From NCBI RefSeq assembly GCF_037572415.1, contig NZ_JBBHLB010000002.1, forward strand, positions 186,001 through 250,000: a DNA stretch of 64,000 nucleotides. The letters are read 5' to 3'. Of this stretch, positions 14,438-23,301 are shown one piece after another. The position numbers and the translations under genes were made by a program. The notes under the pieces are model-generated. The model was not told where the DNA came from and made no database searches. It was given only the letters and a program-made list of their open reading frames with translations. This DNA is from Flavonifractor porci. Lineage in GTDB: Bacteria > Bacillota > Clostridia > Oscillospirales > Oscillospiraceae. Within the stretch, counting starts at the first letter, position 1; each line of letters opens with the position of its first letter.

Positions 14438-16168
14438 TTAGTTATTGGGAATGGGAAGGATCACAGTGAAGGTAGAACCTTTGCCTACCTGGCTCTCCAG
14501 GCTGACAGCCCCACCGTAGAGCTGGGTGATATGCTTGACGATGGCCAGCCCCAAGCCGGTGCCGCCGTTCTTGCGGGCCCGGCCCTTTTCCACTCGGTAG
14601 AACCGCTCGAATACCCGGCTCTGATCCTCCTCGGGAATGCCGATACCGTGGTCCTGTACCGAGATCACAGCCTTGCCGTCCTGTACATGGATGTGGGTAG
14701 TTACCACACCGCCATTTTCGCTGTACTTGATGCCGTTGCCCATCAGATTGAAGAGCAGTTCTTTCAAACGGCTCATGGGGACGCCTACGGTGACGGGCTC
14801 ACCCTCCACAGCCAGAGTCACACCGGCGGCCTTGGCGGAGGGCTCCAGCAGGGAGGCGGTATCATGGGCCGCGTCCAGCACCGCGGAGCGCTCCTCGGTC
14901 TGGTCGATGGCCACCGACTCCAACTCAGACAGCTTGAGGATGTCGTTGATGAGATCGATCAGCCGGTCCACCTCAACGCCGATCATGGTAATAAAACGTT
15001 TTTGGTCGGCAGGGGAGGCTACCATGCCGCTGGACAGCATATCGGTAAAGCCCTTGATGCTGGTCAGGGGCGTCTTCAATTCATGGGACACGTTGGCGGT
15101 AAACTCACTGCGGATACCTTCCGCCTTTTTCAGCTCGGTGACATCGGAAACCAGAATAGAGGTGCCCACGGGCTGACCTTCGTACTGCCGGCCGGAGACA
15201 GGGGATACGAACATCCGCAGGGAACGGGCGTCCTCGGTAAGAGCATCCACATCCAGCATAATAGAGGCGTGCTTCTCCTGACATTCGTGAATGGCCTCCC
15301 GGAGCCGGCGGCTGCGGGTGAGCAGCAGAGCGCCGTCCTCCTGCTCCCCCTCGGGGAAGCCGAACAAAGTGCGGGCGGCCCGGTTGATGGCCAGCACTCT
15401 GCCTTCTTCGTCCAGCAGGATCAGGCCCTCGTCCATGCAGTCCAGGATCAGGCCTACCTTGTCCCGCTCGGCGGTGATAGACTGAATATAGCCGCCCAAC
15501 TGTTCCATCAGCTTGTCGATGTAGCGCAGGATAGGACGCAGCTCGTCGTCGGCCTGAAGTCCTTCCAGGCCGGCAGCCTTTTTTCCGTCCAACACCCCCT
15601 GAAGGGCGCCGCCCACCGAGTTGAGGGGGGCTACGATACGGTTGGCGGTGCGGCGGGACAGCAGGAAGGCCAGCAGCAGAGCGGCAATGGAGGCGATCAG
15701 GAAGCCCCAGACGCCGCTCATCGCCAGAGAGTTGATGGAGGACAGGGGCATGGCGGCCCGGCCGATCATGCCATCGGCAAAGCGTTTGGCCACATAGAAC
15801 ATGGAAGTGCCCATGGTATCGGAACGGCGTACCGCCTCCCCCCAGCCGGAGCGCTCGGCGTCGATCACCTCGGGACGGCTGTTGTGATCCTCCAGCTGGG
15901 AGGCGTCCGCGTTGGTATCCGTCAATACGGTACCGTCAGTGTCGATGATGGTAAGCCGCTTGTCGGGGGCGGCGGCATGGAACTGCGCCATCAGAGCCTC
16001 CGGCTCGGTAATAGCGCTCTGGGCATCCATCAGCTCCAGCAGCTCCTGCAGGGTGGAACGAGCGGCATCCATCTCCCGGCTGCGGAACATGAGTATGCCC
16101 ACCACATTGGAGATCAGCAGGGCGAACACCACGGTGAGCAGCGTTGCGCCGATGATTCGTTTCTTCAT
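14438..16168 (-). CDS. phoR: Phosphate sensor histidine kinase PhoR
   Basis: A 576-residue membrane histidine kinase. Order: TM helix (about 7-27), extracytoplasmic sensor, second TM (near 155-172, GVWGFLIASIAALLLAFLL), HAMP-like segment, PAS domain (LDCMDEGLILLDEEGRVLAINRAA), HisKA box with the phospho-acceptor histidine in NVSHELKTPLTSIKGF (near 361), then the ATPase domain (LMGNGIKYSENGG, HGIGIPEEDQSRVFERFYR, GGTGLGLAIVK). AGAGGAG precedes the ATG. It lies last in pstSCAB-phoU-phoB-phoR and most likely phosphorylates the adjacent PhoB-type regulator when phosphate is scarce. PhoR is inferred from architecture and context. Confidence 0.88.
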   Translation of the reverse strand: MKKRIIGATLLTVVFALLISNVVGILMFRSREMDAARSTLQELLELMDAQSAITEPEALMAQFHAAAPDKRLTIIDTDGTVLTDTNADASQLEDHNSRPEVIDAERSGWGEAVRRSDTMGTSMFYVAKRFADGMIGRAAMPLSSINSLAMSGVWGFLIASIAALLLAFLLSRRTANRIVAPLNSVGGALQGVLDGKKAAGLEGLQADDELRPILRYIDKLMEQLGGYIQSITAERDKVGLILDCMDEGLILLDEEGRVLAINRAARTLFGFPEGEQEDGALLLTRSRRLREAIHECQEKHASIMLDVDALTEDARSLRMFVSPVSGRQYEGQPVGTSILVSDVTELKKAEGIRSEFTANVSHELKTPLTSIKGFTDMLSSGMVASPADQKRFITMIGVEVDRLIDLINDILKLSELESVAIDQTEERSAVLDAAHDTASLLEPSAKAAGVTLAVEGEPVTVGVPMSRLKELLFNLMGNGIKYSENGGVVTTHIHVQDGKAVISVQDHGIGIPEEDQSRVFERFYRVEKGRARKNGGTGLGLAIVKHITQLYGGAVSLESQVGKGSTFTVILPIPNN

Positions 16169-16204
16169 AATATGCTCCTCTCGCAGATCATAGGGAAAGG
16201 GCTG

Positions 16205-16873
16205 TCAGGACATCTTGTACCCGACGCCCCGGACCGTGGTGACCACGTCGTCACCCAGCTTCTGGCGCAGGGCTTTGACGTGCATATCCACAGTGCGGGT
16301 CTCGCCGGTATAGTCGTAATCCCATACCGTCTGGAGGATCTCATCCCGGGTGAGGGCCACGCCCCGGCGGGTGCACAGCAGCTTGAGCAGCTCGAACTCC
16401 TTAAAGGTAAGGTCTACCAGCTTGCCGCCCTTACGGACCTCACGGGCGGCGGAATCGATCTCCAGATCGCCACAGGTCAGCACCTGATCCCCGCGGTGCT
16501 CAGTGCGGCGGAGCACCGCTTTGACCCGGGCCTGAAGCTCCATGATGCCGAAAGGCTTGACTACATAGTCGTCAGCGCCGGTTTCCAGGCCGGCCACCCG
16601 GTCCATCTCGGCGCTGCGGGCGGTGAGCATGATGACCGGCACCTCGGCGGAGTTCCGGCTCTCCCGCAGGCGGCGGAGGATCTCCAGACCGTCCATGCCG
16701 GGCAGCATGATGTCCAGAATGAACAGCACGGGAAGGCTATGCGCCATCTCACCCTCAAACATGGCCTCGCCGGATTCATAGGGGCGAACGGCATAGCCTA
16801 CGGATTGAAAATAGTACCGGAGCATCTCGCGGATGCTCTCGTCGTCCTCCACCACCACGATGGCTCTGGACAT
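16205..16873 (-). CDS. phoB: Phosphate response regulator (PhoB/PhoP type)
   Basis: An OmpR/PhoB-family regulator of 222 residues from the chosen start. The receiver domain has the acidic pair VVEDDE, the phosphorylated aspartate in FILDIMLPG (about residue 53) and the late lysine in DDYVVKPFG. The winged-helix effector domain fills the C-terminal 100 residues (LTFKEFELLKLLCTRRG, VDMHVKALRQKLG). ATG 16873 (MSRAIVVVEDD) is preferred over an ATG 25 codons upstream because GGAAGGTG lies 5 nt before it and the receiver fold starts there. It likely binds the Pho box upstream of pstS and controls this operon itself. Confidence 0.9.
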   Translation of the reverse strand: MSRAIVVVEDDESIREMLRYYFQSVGYAVRPYESGEAMFEGEMAHSLPVLFILDIMLPGMDGLEILRRLRESRNSAEVPVIMLTARSAEMDRVAGLETGADDYVVKPFGIMELQARVKAVLRRTEHRGDQVLTCGDLEIDSAAREVRKGGKLVDLTFKEFELLKLLCTRRGVALTRDEILQTVWDYDYTGETRTVDMHVKALRQKLGDDVVTTVRGVGYKMS

Positions 16874-16902
16874 GGGATCACCTTCCATTTCGTATTGGGG
16901 GC

Positions 16903-17553
16903 TCAGGCCTGGAGCTGGATCTCTCCGGTGACGCAGAAAATGGCCCACTGGGCGATATTTACTGCGTGGTCCGCGATGCGTTCCAGGTACTTGGCAATGA
17001 TGATGAGGTCGATGGCCTGGTCGGCCTCCTCCCGGTTCTCCACGATGAGCTCCACCAGTTCGCTCTTGATGGTGCGGAAAAGCTGGTCGATCTCATCGTC
17101 CAGGCTGATCACGGCGTTGGCCGCATCGGTATCCCGGTTGACGTAGGCGAAAATGGCCCGCTTCACCATGACGCCGGCCTTCTGGCTCATGGTGCGGATG
17201 TCCGCCAGGGTCTGGGTCTGCTGCTGCTCCTTCAGCAGCAGGGAGATCTCGGCGATGTTGGAGCACTGGTCGCCGATGCGCTGCAGGTCGGTGACCATCT
17301 TCAGGGCGGCGGAGATGGTGCGCAGATCCCGGGCCACGGGCTGCTGCTGGAGGAGAAGGCGCAGGCAACGGTTTTCGATGTCCCGCTCCATCTCGTCCAT
17401 GTGCTTGGTCATTTCCACCGCGGATTTGGCGGCGGCATCGTCGCTGGAGGCCAGAGACTCCACCACCACATCGATGGCGTCCTCGGCGGCGGCCGCCATG
17501 TCGATCATTTCATAATTGAGCTCCTGGAGCTCGGCGTCAAAGGTTTTTCTCAT
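16903..17553 (-). CDS. phoU: Phosphate signalling protein PhoU
   Basis: A 216-residue all-helical PhoU with its two repeated three-helix bundles (roughly 1-110 and 115-216). The family metal/phosphate-site segments are visible (DQLRRIGDQCSNIAE-like DLQRIGDQCSNIAEI; ERIADHAVNIAQW). PhoU links the PstSCAB transporter to PhoR and restrains the Pho response when phosphate is plentiful. AGGAGG sits 5 nt before the ATG. It lies between pstB and phoB, the usual order. Confidence 0.95.
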   Translation of the reverse strand: MRKTFDAELQELNYEMIDMAAAAEDAIDVVVESLASSDDAAAKSAVEMTKHMDEMERDIENRCLRLLLQQQPVARDLRTISAALKMVTDLQRIGDQCSNIAEISLLLKEQQQTQTLADIRTMSQKAGVMVKRAIFAYVNRDTDAANAVISLDDEIDQLFRTIKSELVELIVENREEADQAIDLIIIAKYLERIADHAVNIAQWAIFCVTGEIQLQA

Positions 17554-17565
17554 GAGAGCCTCCTG

Positions 17566-18327
17566 TTAACCGAAGCGGCCGGTGATGTAGTCCTCGGTAC
17601 GCTTATCCTTGGGCACGGAGAAGAGCTGGGTTGTATCCCCGAACTCGATGAGCTGGCCCAGCAGGAAGAAGGCGCATTTGTCGGACACACGGGTGGCCTG
17701 CTGCATATTGTGGGTGACGATGACGATGGTGTAGTCCTTCTTCAGATCGGCGATCAGGTCCTCGATCTTGGAGGTGGAGATGGGGTCCAGAGCGGAGGTG
17801 GCCTCGTCCATCAGCAGGATGTCGGGCTCCACAGCCAGAGCGCGGGCGATGCAGATACGCTGCTGCTGGCCGCCGGACAGGCCCAGAGCCGACTTTTTCA
17901 GGCGGTCCTTTACCTCGTCCCAGATGGCGGCGCCCTGGAGGGACTTCTCCACGATGTCGTCCAGACGGCTCTTGTTCTTGATGCCGTGGGTGCGGGGACC
18001 GTAGGCGATGTTGTCGTAGATGGACATGGGGAAGGGGTTGGGTTTCTGGAACACCATGCCGATCTGCTTGCGCAGCCAGGTTACGTCCACTTTGGAGTCG
18101 TAGATCTCCTGGCCCCGGTACTGTACGCTGCCGGTGATCTTGATGCCGGGTACCAGGTCGTTCATCCGGTCCAGGGTCTTGAGGAAGGTGGACTTGCCGC
18201 AGCCGGAGGGACCAATGAGGGCGGTGACCTGCTTTTCGGGAATATCCACGCTGACATCCTTCAGGGCCTGGGTCTGGCCGTACCAGAGGTCCAGCCCTTT
18301 TACAGACAGAATCGTATTTTCATCCAT
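17566..18327 (-). CDS. pstB: Phosphate ABC transporter ATP-binding protein PstB
   Basis: A 253-residue ABC ATPase. Walker A GPSGCGKSTFL is near residue 38, the signature LSGGQQQRICIARAL near 149, Walker B DILLMDEATSALD after it, and the switch histidine in VIVTHNMQQA. The N-terminus (LDLWYGQTQALKDVSVDI) and FQKPNPFPMSIYDNIAYG are PstB-specific. It powers high-affinity phosphate uptake with PstA, PstC and PstS. AAGGAG precedes the ATG, and the gene starts 12 bp after pstA. Confidence 0.96.
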   Translation of the reverse strand: MDENTILSVKGLDLWYGQTQALKDVSVDIPEKQVTALIGPSGCGKSTFLKTLDRMNDLVPGIKITGSVQYRGQEIYDSKVDVTWLRKQIGMVFQKPNPFPMSIYDNIAYGPRTHGIKNKSRLDDIVEKSLQGAAIWDEVKDRLKKSALGLSGGQQQRICIARALAVEPDILLMDEATSALDPISTSKIEDLIADLKKDYTIVIVTHNMQQATRVSDKCAFFLLGQLIEFGDTTQLFSVPKDKRTEDYITGRFG

Positions 18328-18339
18328 GGTTGGAACTCC

Positions 18340-19209
18340 TTATTTCTTCTTTAATTTCTTGCCCACCAGCTTGGCGGTCAGGTTGATGACCAGGGTGAGC
18401 AGCATCAGGATGGCGGCGATGGCAAAGGCCACGTCAAACTCGGCTCGCTCCTTGGCGTACACATACAGAGCCACGGTGAGGGAGGCGCCGGAGGAGTGGA
18501 TAAACTGGTCAAAAGAGCCGAAGAAGTTGTTGAGCGCCATGCCCATGCCGGCGGTAAAGAGCAGGGCGGCGGACTCGCCCACGATGCGGCCGATGGACAG
18601 AATACAACCGGTGACGATGCCGTCCACCGAGGAGGGGAGCACTACCGTGCGGATCATCCGCCACTTGCCGGCGCCCAGGCCCAGGGCGGCCTCCCGGTAG
18701 GACTGGGGCACGGTCTTGAGGGCCTCCTGAGTGGTGCGTACGATGGTGGGCAGGGTCATGATGACAAGGGTGAGGGAGCCGGCCAGCAGAGAGGCCTTCA
18801 GGCCCAGGAACTGACAGAAGAACAGCATACCCACCAGACCGAAGATGATGGAGGGAATGCCGGTGAGAGTCTCGGTGGCGAACTCCAGGATGCCCACCAG
18901 CCGGCGGTTGCGGGCGTACTCGGTGAGGTAAATGGCGGCACCCACGCCCAGGGGCAGGATAAAGATCAAAGTCACAACGACAATATACACGGTGTTTAAA
19001 ATATTGGGAAGAATACCAATCGTATCTTTGATATAGCTGCTCTCGGTGGTCAGAAAGTCCCAGGAGATGTGGGGCAGACCGTTAATGAAGATATAGCCGA
19101 TGACGAACACCAGCAGCGCACAAGTCAGGATCGCGCAGAAGTAGAGCAGGAAGCGGAGGATACGGTCATAGGCCGTCCGCTTTCCAGAAAGCGGTTTCAT
19201 TTCGATCAC
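18340..19209 (-). CDS. pstA: Phosphate ABC transporter permease PstA
   Basis: A 289-residue inner-membrane permease with about six TM helices. The EAA-type cytoplasmic loop reads ALKTVPQSYREAALGLGAGKWRMI, contacting PstB. The GTG at 19209 is chosen because AAGGGGTGA lies 7 nt upstream; the ATG three codons later has no separate site. The gene follows pstC after six bases, so the two permeases are likely translationally linked. Confidence 0.94.
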   Translation of the reverse strand: MIEMKPLSGKRTAYDRILRFLLYFCAILTCALLVFVIGYIFINGLPHISWDFLTTESSYIKDTIGILPNILNTVYIVVVTLIFILPLGVGAAIYLTEYARNRRLVGILEFATETLTGIPSIIFGLVGMLFFCQFLGLKASLLAGSLTLVIMTLPTIVRTTQEALKTVPQSYREAALGLGAGKWRMIRTVVLPSSVDGIVTGCILSIGRIVGESAALLFTAGMGMALNNFFGSFDQFIHSSGASLTVALYVYAKERAEFDVAFAIAAILMLLTLVINLTAKLVGKKLKKK

Positions 19210-19215
19210 AGTATA

Positions 19216-20082
19216 TCACCCCTTCTTCCGTTTGAGAAGCGTGTTAAGGACCACATTGATGAGCATGATAAAGAGAAAGAGCACCAGCGCGATGGAGAAC
19301 AGGGCCTGACGCTGGAGGCCGGAGGCGTAGGACATCTCGCTGGCCACGGCGGTGGTCAGGAAGCGGACGGAGGAGAAGAGGGAGGGCATATTGGCCACGT
19401 TGCCCGCCACCATGATAACGGCCATGGCCTCACCGATGGCGCGGCCGATGCCCAGGACGATAGAAGCGGCAATGCCGCTGGAAGCGGCGGGTACGCTCAC
19501 CCGGAACACCGTCTCGATGTGGGTGGCCCCCAGAGCCAGGGAGGCCTCCTCATACTCCTTGGGGACCGCCTTCAGGGCGGTCTCGGACACCGAGATGATG
19601 GAGGGCAGGATCATGACGGCCAGCACGATGATGGCGCAGAACAGGCTGGCGCCGTCGGGCAGGTTGAACAGCTCCCGGACGGTGGGGACCAGCACCATCA
19701 TGCCGATGAGGCCGTAGACCACCGAGGGGATGCCTGCCAGCAGGTCCACCGCGGTACGCACAGCGGAGGCCAACTTGGGCGGGGCGATCTTGGCCAGGAA
19801 CACCGCCGTCATAAAGCCGATGGGTACGCCCAGCACAATGGCGCCGGCGGTGCCGTAGATGGAGGTCAGAATGAAGGGGAGGATACCGAAGGAGGGCTCT
19901 GCTGCAGTGGAGGCCCACTTGGTCCCGAAGAGAAATTCCACCAGCCCGATCTCCTTGATGGCGGGCAGGCCGGAGATGATCAGGTAGATGCTGATAAACA
20001 GGACGAAGACGACCGCAATGAAACCGCAGAGGAAGAACAACAGGTTCATGGCCACTTCCAACGGTCGGAGCTTTTGTTTCAT
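19216..20082 (-). CDS. pstC: Phosphate ABC transporter permease PstC
   Basis: A permease of 288 residues from the chosen start, with about six TM helices and the PstC loop ALKAVPKEYEEASLALGATHIETV. Two starts are possible. ATG 20118 lies four bases after a perfect 13-bp hairpin, so its G-rich ribosome site would be buried in the stem. ATG 20082 (MKQKLRPLEV) begins just before the first membrane helix and has AAAGG 13 nt upstream. I list the latter, with moderate certainty. It pairs with PstA to form the phosphate channel. Confidence 0.92.
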   Translation of the reverse strand: MKQKLRPLEVAMNLLFFLCGFIAVVFVLFISIYLIISGLPAIKEIGLVEFLFGTKWASTAAEPSFGILPFILTSIYGTAGAIVLGVPIGFMTAVFLAKIAPPKLASAVRTAVDLLAGIPSVVYGLIGMMVLVPTVRELFNLPDGASLFCAIIVLAVMILPSIISVSETALKAVPKEYEEASLALGATHIETVFRVSVPAASSGIAASIVLGIGRAIGEAMAVIMVAGNVANMPSLFSSVRFLTTAVASEMSYASGLQRQALFSIALVLFLFIMLINVVLNTLLKRKKG

Positions 20083-20121
20083 GGTTGATGACCGGCCTTT
20101 CGTAAAGAGTGTAATCATGGA

Positions 20122-20151
20122 GATTGCCCCCTCGTGACCGAGGGGGCAATC
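20122..20151 (-). terminator. Hairpin between pstS and pstC
   Basis: A perfect 13-bp stem (GATTGCCCCCTCG with its inverse) and a 4-nt loop, 16 nt after the pstS stop, no U-run. Such hairpins after the binding-protein gene typically cause partial termination or protect the upstream message, giving more PstS than permease. Confidence 0.6.
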
Positions 20152-20167
20152 AGAACGGCGGATAGAG

Positions 20168-21058
20168 TTACTCGGCCACAGGCACCGCGCCGGCGCCGGC
20201 GATCAGATCGGCGGCATCAGCGGAGGTAGCCCAGTCGATGAAGGCCTGAGCCGCGTCGGAGAGCTCGGCGCTGTCGCTGACGATGAAGTTGAAGTTACGC
20301 TGAATGGCGTAGGTGCCGTCCAGAACGGTCTCCTCGGTGGGAGCCACACCGCCCACGGTGATGGCCTTCACGGTGTTATCCACAGCGGACAGGGAGGCGT
20401 AGCCGATGGCGTTGGGGTTGGAAGCCACGTTGGCGATCACCTCGCCGGTGGAGGTCAGCTCGTTCTGGTACTTGCAGGCGTCCTCAGTGCCGGTGATGGA
20501 CTCGAAGCCGTCGCGGGTGCCGGAACCGGCCTCACGGCCGATGAACACCACCTGAGCGTCGCTGCCGCCCACCTCGGACCAGTTGGTGATCTGGCCGGTG
20601 GCCAGCTGCGCGATCTGCTCCACGCTCAGGTCAGCCACGGGGTTCTGGGGGTTGATGATGATGGCGATGCCGTCCTTGGCCACAGTGATATTCTTGACGC
20701 CGGTCTCGGTGTCCTTCAGGTCGCGGCTGGCCAGACCGATATCGGCGGTGCCGTCCTGAGCGGAGGTGATGCCGGCACCGGAGCCGGAACCGGTGTACTG
20801 AACCTGGACGCCGGGCTGGACCTCACGGAAGGCCTCGATCAGGGAGCCCATCACGCTCTCCATGGAGGTGGAGCCGTTGGTGACCACGGTGCCGGACAGA
20901 TCAGTGGTGTTGTCGGGAGTTTCGGACTCGGTCACAGCGGGGCTGTTGGAATTGCCGGCGGGGGTGTTGGCGCTGCCGGTATCGCCGCCGCCGCAGCCGG
21001 CCAGCATACCCACGCACAGAGCGGCGGAAAGCATCAGCGCAAGCGTTCTCTTTTTCAT
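20168..21058 (-). CDS. pstS: Phosphate-binding lipoprotein PstS
   Basis: A 296-residue extracellular binding protein of the phosphate ABC transporter. The signal peptide ends in the lipobox LAGC, so C22 would be lipid-anchored to the outer face of the membrane. Phosphate-contact segments typical of PstS are present: NGSTSME near the start of the mature part, QYTGSGSGAGI, IGLASRDLK and REAGSGTRDGFE. ATG 21058 is chosen (MKKRTLAL begins the signal peptide, GGAG upstream) over an ATG 16 codons earlier. It is the first gene of the operon and lies directly behind a Pho box. Confidence 0.94.
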   Translation of the reverse strand: MKKRTLALMLSAALCVGMLAGCGGGDTGSANTPAGNSNSPAVTESETPDNTTDLSGTVVTNGSTSMESVMGSLIEAFREVQPGVQVQYTGSGSGAGITSAQDGTADIGLASRDLKDTETGVKNITVAKDGIAIIINPQNPVADLSVEQIAQLATGQITNWSEVGGSDAQVVFIGREAGSGTRDGFESITGTEDACKYQNELTSTGEVIANVASNPNAIGYASLSAVDNTVKAITVGGVAPTEETVLDGTYAIQRNFNFIVSDSAELSDAAQAFIDWATSADAADLIAGAGAVPVAE

Positions 21059-21111
21059 GGTGTTCAATCTCCAATCATGCAATGTATTCTTGATGTCTCG
21101 GAACAAGCTAC

Positions 21112-21166
21112 AGTATAACGACCGATTGTAAAGTTGTCCTTCAATGAATTGTAAAGAATGGGTAAA
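21112..21166 (-). promoter_or_regulatory. Pho box and -10 of the pst operon
   Basis: On the minus strand four TTTACA-like hexamers lie in phase: TTTACC (21166-21161), TTTACA (21155-21150), TTGAAG (21144-21139) and TTTACA (21132-21127), spaced 5, 5 and 6 bp. TATACT (21117-21112) follows as the -10. This matches the Gram-positive PhoP box pattern of TT(A/C/T)ACA repeats 4-6 bp apart, and there is no proper -35, as expected for activator-dependent transcription. Confidence 0.75.
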
Positions 21167-21292
21167 GTCGTTCTCTCACAACTGTTTGCCGACTTTACAT
21201 TGTAGGATGTCCCATTTTGCAAAAGGAATACCGAGATGGTTGGAACATACTGTGAGGCATACAAAGCGTGGAAAAATGAAAGGGACAATATA

Positions 21293-21321
21293 TTGTATTC
21301 TTTTTGAAGAAAAGCTATAAT
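21293..21321 (+). promoter_or_regulatory. Promoter of the pyrophosphatase gene
   Basis: TTGTAT (21293-21298), 17 bp, TATAAT (21316-21321), ending 87 nt before the start. The rest of the 350-bp pstS-ppa gap holds the Pho box and AT-rich sequence with no gene. Confidence 0.6.
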
Positions 21322-21408
21322 AATGATTACTGAAACAGTTCTGCGGCCTTTCTGACCGGGAGCTCCGGGCGGATGGCAGCAGACCATAAAATAAAAGGAG
21401 ATACAGCG

Positions 21409-21981
21409 ATGTCTAATATTTGGCATGATATCAGCCCCAGCCGCATCCAGCCTGAGGACTTTGTGGCGGTCATTGAGATCCCCAAGGGCAGCAAGAAGAA
21501 GTATGAGCTGGACAAGGAGACCGGTCTCATCATTCTGGACCGGGTGCTCCACACCTCCACCCACTATCCCGCCAACTACGGTTTCATTCCCCGGACCTAC
21601 GGCGATGACGGCGACCCCCTGGACGTGCTGGTGCTCTGCTCCGAGGCCATGGACCCCCTGACTCTGGTGCGCTGCTATCCGGTGGGCTTCATCTCCATGC
21701 TGGACGGCGGCAAGAACGACGAAAAGATCATCGCCATTCCCTTCTCTGATCCCACCTATAATACCTACCAGGATCTGATGGATCTGCCCGGCCATATCTT
21801 TGACGAGATGGCCCACTTCTTTACGGTCTACAAGGCTCTGGAGGGCAAGGAGGCTGTGGCCGGCGATGTGAACGACCGGCAGGCCGCCATCCAGGTCATT
21901 CAGCACGCCATGGACCACTACGCCGAGTGCTTCCTGGGCGGGGCGACTCGCCGGGTGGATCACCGGCCCTCGGACCGATAA
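21409..21981 (+). CDS. ppa: Inorganic pyrophosphatase (family I)
   Basis: A 190-residue soluble family I pyrophosphatase, which hydrolyses PPi to phosphate and pulls biosynthetic reactions forward. Active-site stretches are GSKKKYELDKETG, HYPANYGFIP and the DGDPLDVLVL signature with its metal-binding aspartates. The ATG at 21409 is preferred, with AAGGAG 8 nt upstream; an in-frame ATG 12 codons earlier has none. The divergent phosphate operon is a sensible neighbour because the product is phosphate. Confidence 0.93.
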   Translation: MSNIWHDISPSRIQPEDFVAVIEIPKGSKKKYELDKETGLIILDRVLHTSTHYPANYGFIPRTYGDDGDPLDVLVLCSEAMDPLTLVRCYPVGFISMLDGGKNDEKIIAIPFSDPTYNTYQDLMDLPGHIFDEMAHFFTVYKALEGKEAVAGDVNDRQAAIQVIQHAMDHYAECFLGGATRRVDHRPSDR

Positions 21982-22119
21982 CACCGTTAAGGAAAACTTA
22001 ATGGATTCTTTTTCCCAATTTCGCTGATTCTGTGTTAAAATAGATCCGTTGTATGCCTGGGCTGGGCATATGGCTGCGTTTAATCGCTGCGATCATTCCA
22101 ATAAGAGAGGACGGATACC

Positions 22120-23289
22120 ATGGGTCATCCATTTGACTGCCTGGTCATCGGCGCCGGTATGGCGGGTGCCATCTGCGCCCGGGAGCTGGCCGAGCGGGGC
22201 GGGAAAAAGGTGCTGGTGCTGGAGCGCCGGGACCATGTGGGCGGCAATGCCTACGACTGCTTTGACCAGGCCGGTGTGCTCATCCACCGGTACGGTCCCC
22301 ATATTTTTCACACCAATAACAAGCGGGTCTTTGACTACCTGTCCCGCTTCACCCCCTGGCTGAACTATCAGCATCAGGTGGTGGCCAACATTCCGGCGGA
22401 AGATGGCCGGATGGAAATGCCGGTGCCCTTCAACCTGGTGTCCATGCGGTCGGCCTTTGGAGAGGAGAAGGCTGACAGCCTGGCCAAACGGCTCATTGCC
22501 GCCTATGGCGCGGAGAAGAAGGTCACCATTCTGGAGCTGCGGCAGAATCCCGATCCTGAGATCGCCGCTCTGGCCGACTATGTGTATGAGCACGTCTTTG
22601 TCCACTACACCATGAAGCAATGGGGACAGCGCCCGGAGGACATTGACCCCAACACCACCGCCCGGGTGCCGGTGTTCCTGTCTGAGGACTGCCGCTACTT
22701 TCAGGACACCCATCAGGGGATGCCCATGGAGGGCTACACCCCCATGTTTGAGCGGATGCTGGACCATCCGGACATCACCGTGGAGCTGAACGCCGACGCC
22801 GGGGAACGCCTGACCCTGGCCGACGGAGCGGTGTTGCTGGACGGGACGCCCTTTGACGGTATGGTGATCTATACCGGCGCGGCGGACGAGCTGTTTGGCT
22901 GCAAATACGGTCGGCTGCCCTACCGTACCCTGACCTTCCGGTTTGAGACCCACCCGGTGGATTACTGGCAGAGCCACGGCACGGTGAACTACACCGTGGA
23001 CCAGGACTATACCCGCATCACCGAGTTCAAGTATCTCACCGGCCAGGAGCTGCCCGGAGTGACCACCATCATGAAGGAGTACTCCAGTGCCTACACTGGG
23101 GCAGAGGGAGAGATCCCCTACTACGCCATTATCAATGAGGACAACAACGCCCTCTACGCCAAATACAAGGCGGAGGCCGACCGCTTCCCCCGGTTCCACC
23201 TGCTGGGCCGGCTGGCGGAGTACAAGTATTACAACATGGACGCCATCGCCGCCCGGGCGCTGGCGCTGTGTGACGATCTGTTGAAGTGA
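22120..23289 (+). CDS. glf: UDP-galactopyranose mutase
   Basis: A 389-residue flavoprotein that converts UDP-galactopyranose to UDP-galactofuranose for cell-surface glycans. The FAD site VIGAGMAGAICARELAERG is at residues 9-27, followed by ERRDHVGGNAYDCFD and YGPHIFHTNN, a family hallmark. EYKYYNMDAIAARAL closes the FAD domain. AGAGGA precedes the ATG. The glycosyltransferase gene begins 12 bp later, so the two form an operon that probably makes a galactofuranose-containing polymer. Confidence 0.93.
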   Translation: MGHPFDCLVIGAGMAGAICARELAERGGKKVLVLERRDHVGGNAYDCFDQAGVLIHRYGPHIFHTNNKRVFDYLSRFTPWLNYQHQVVANIPAEDGRMEMPVPFNLVSMRSAFGEEKADSLAKRLIAAYGAEKKVTILELRQNPDPEIAALADYVYEHVFVHYTMKQWGQRPEDIDPNTTARVPVFLSEDCRYFQDTHQGMPMEGYTPMFERMLDHPDITVELNADAGERLTLADGAVLLDGTPFDGMVIYTGAADELFGCKYGRLPYRTLTFRFETHPVDYWQSHGTVNYTVDQDYTRITEFKYLTGQELPGVTTIMKEYSSAYTGAEGEIPYYAIINEDNNALYAKYKAEADRFPRFHLLGRLAEYKYYNMDAIAARALALCDDLLK

Positions 23290-23301
23290 GGAAAGGTACA
23301 T

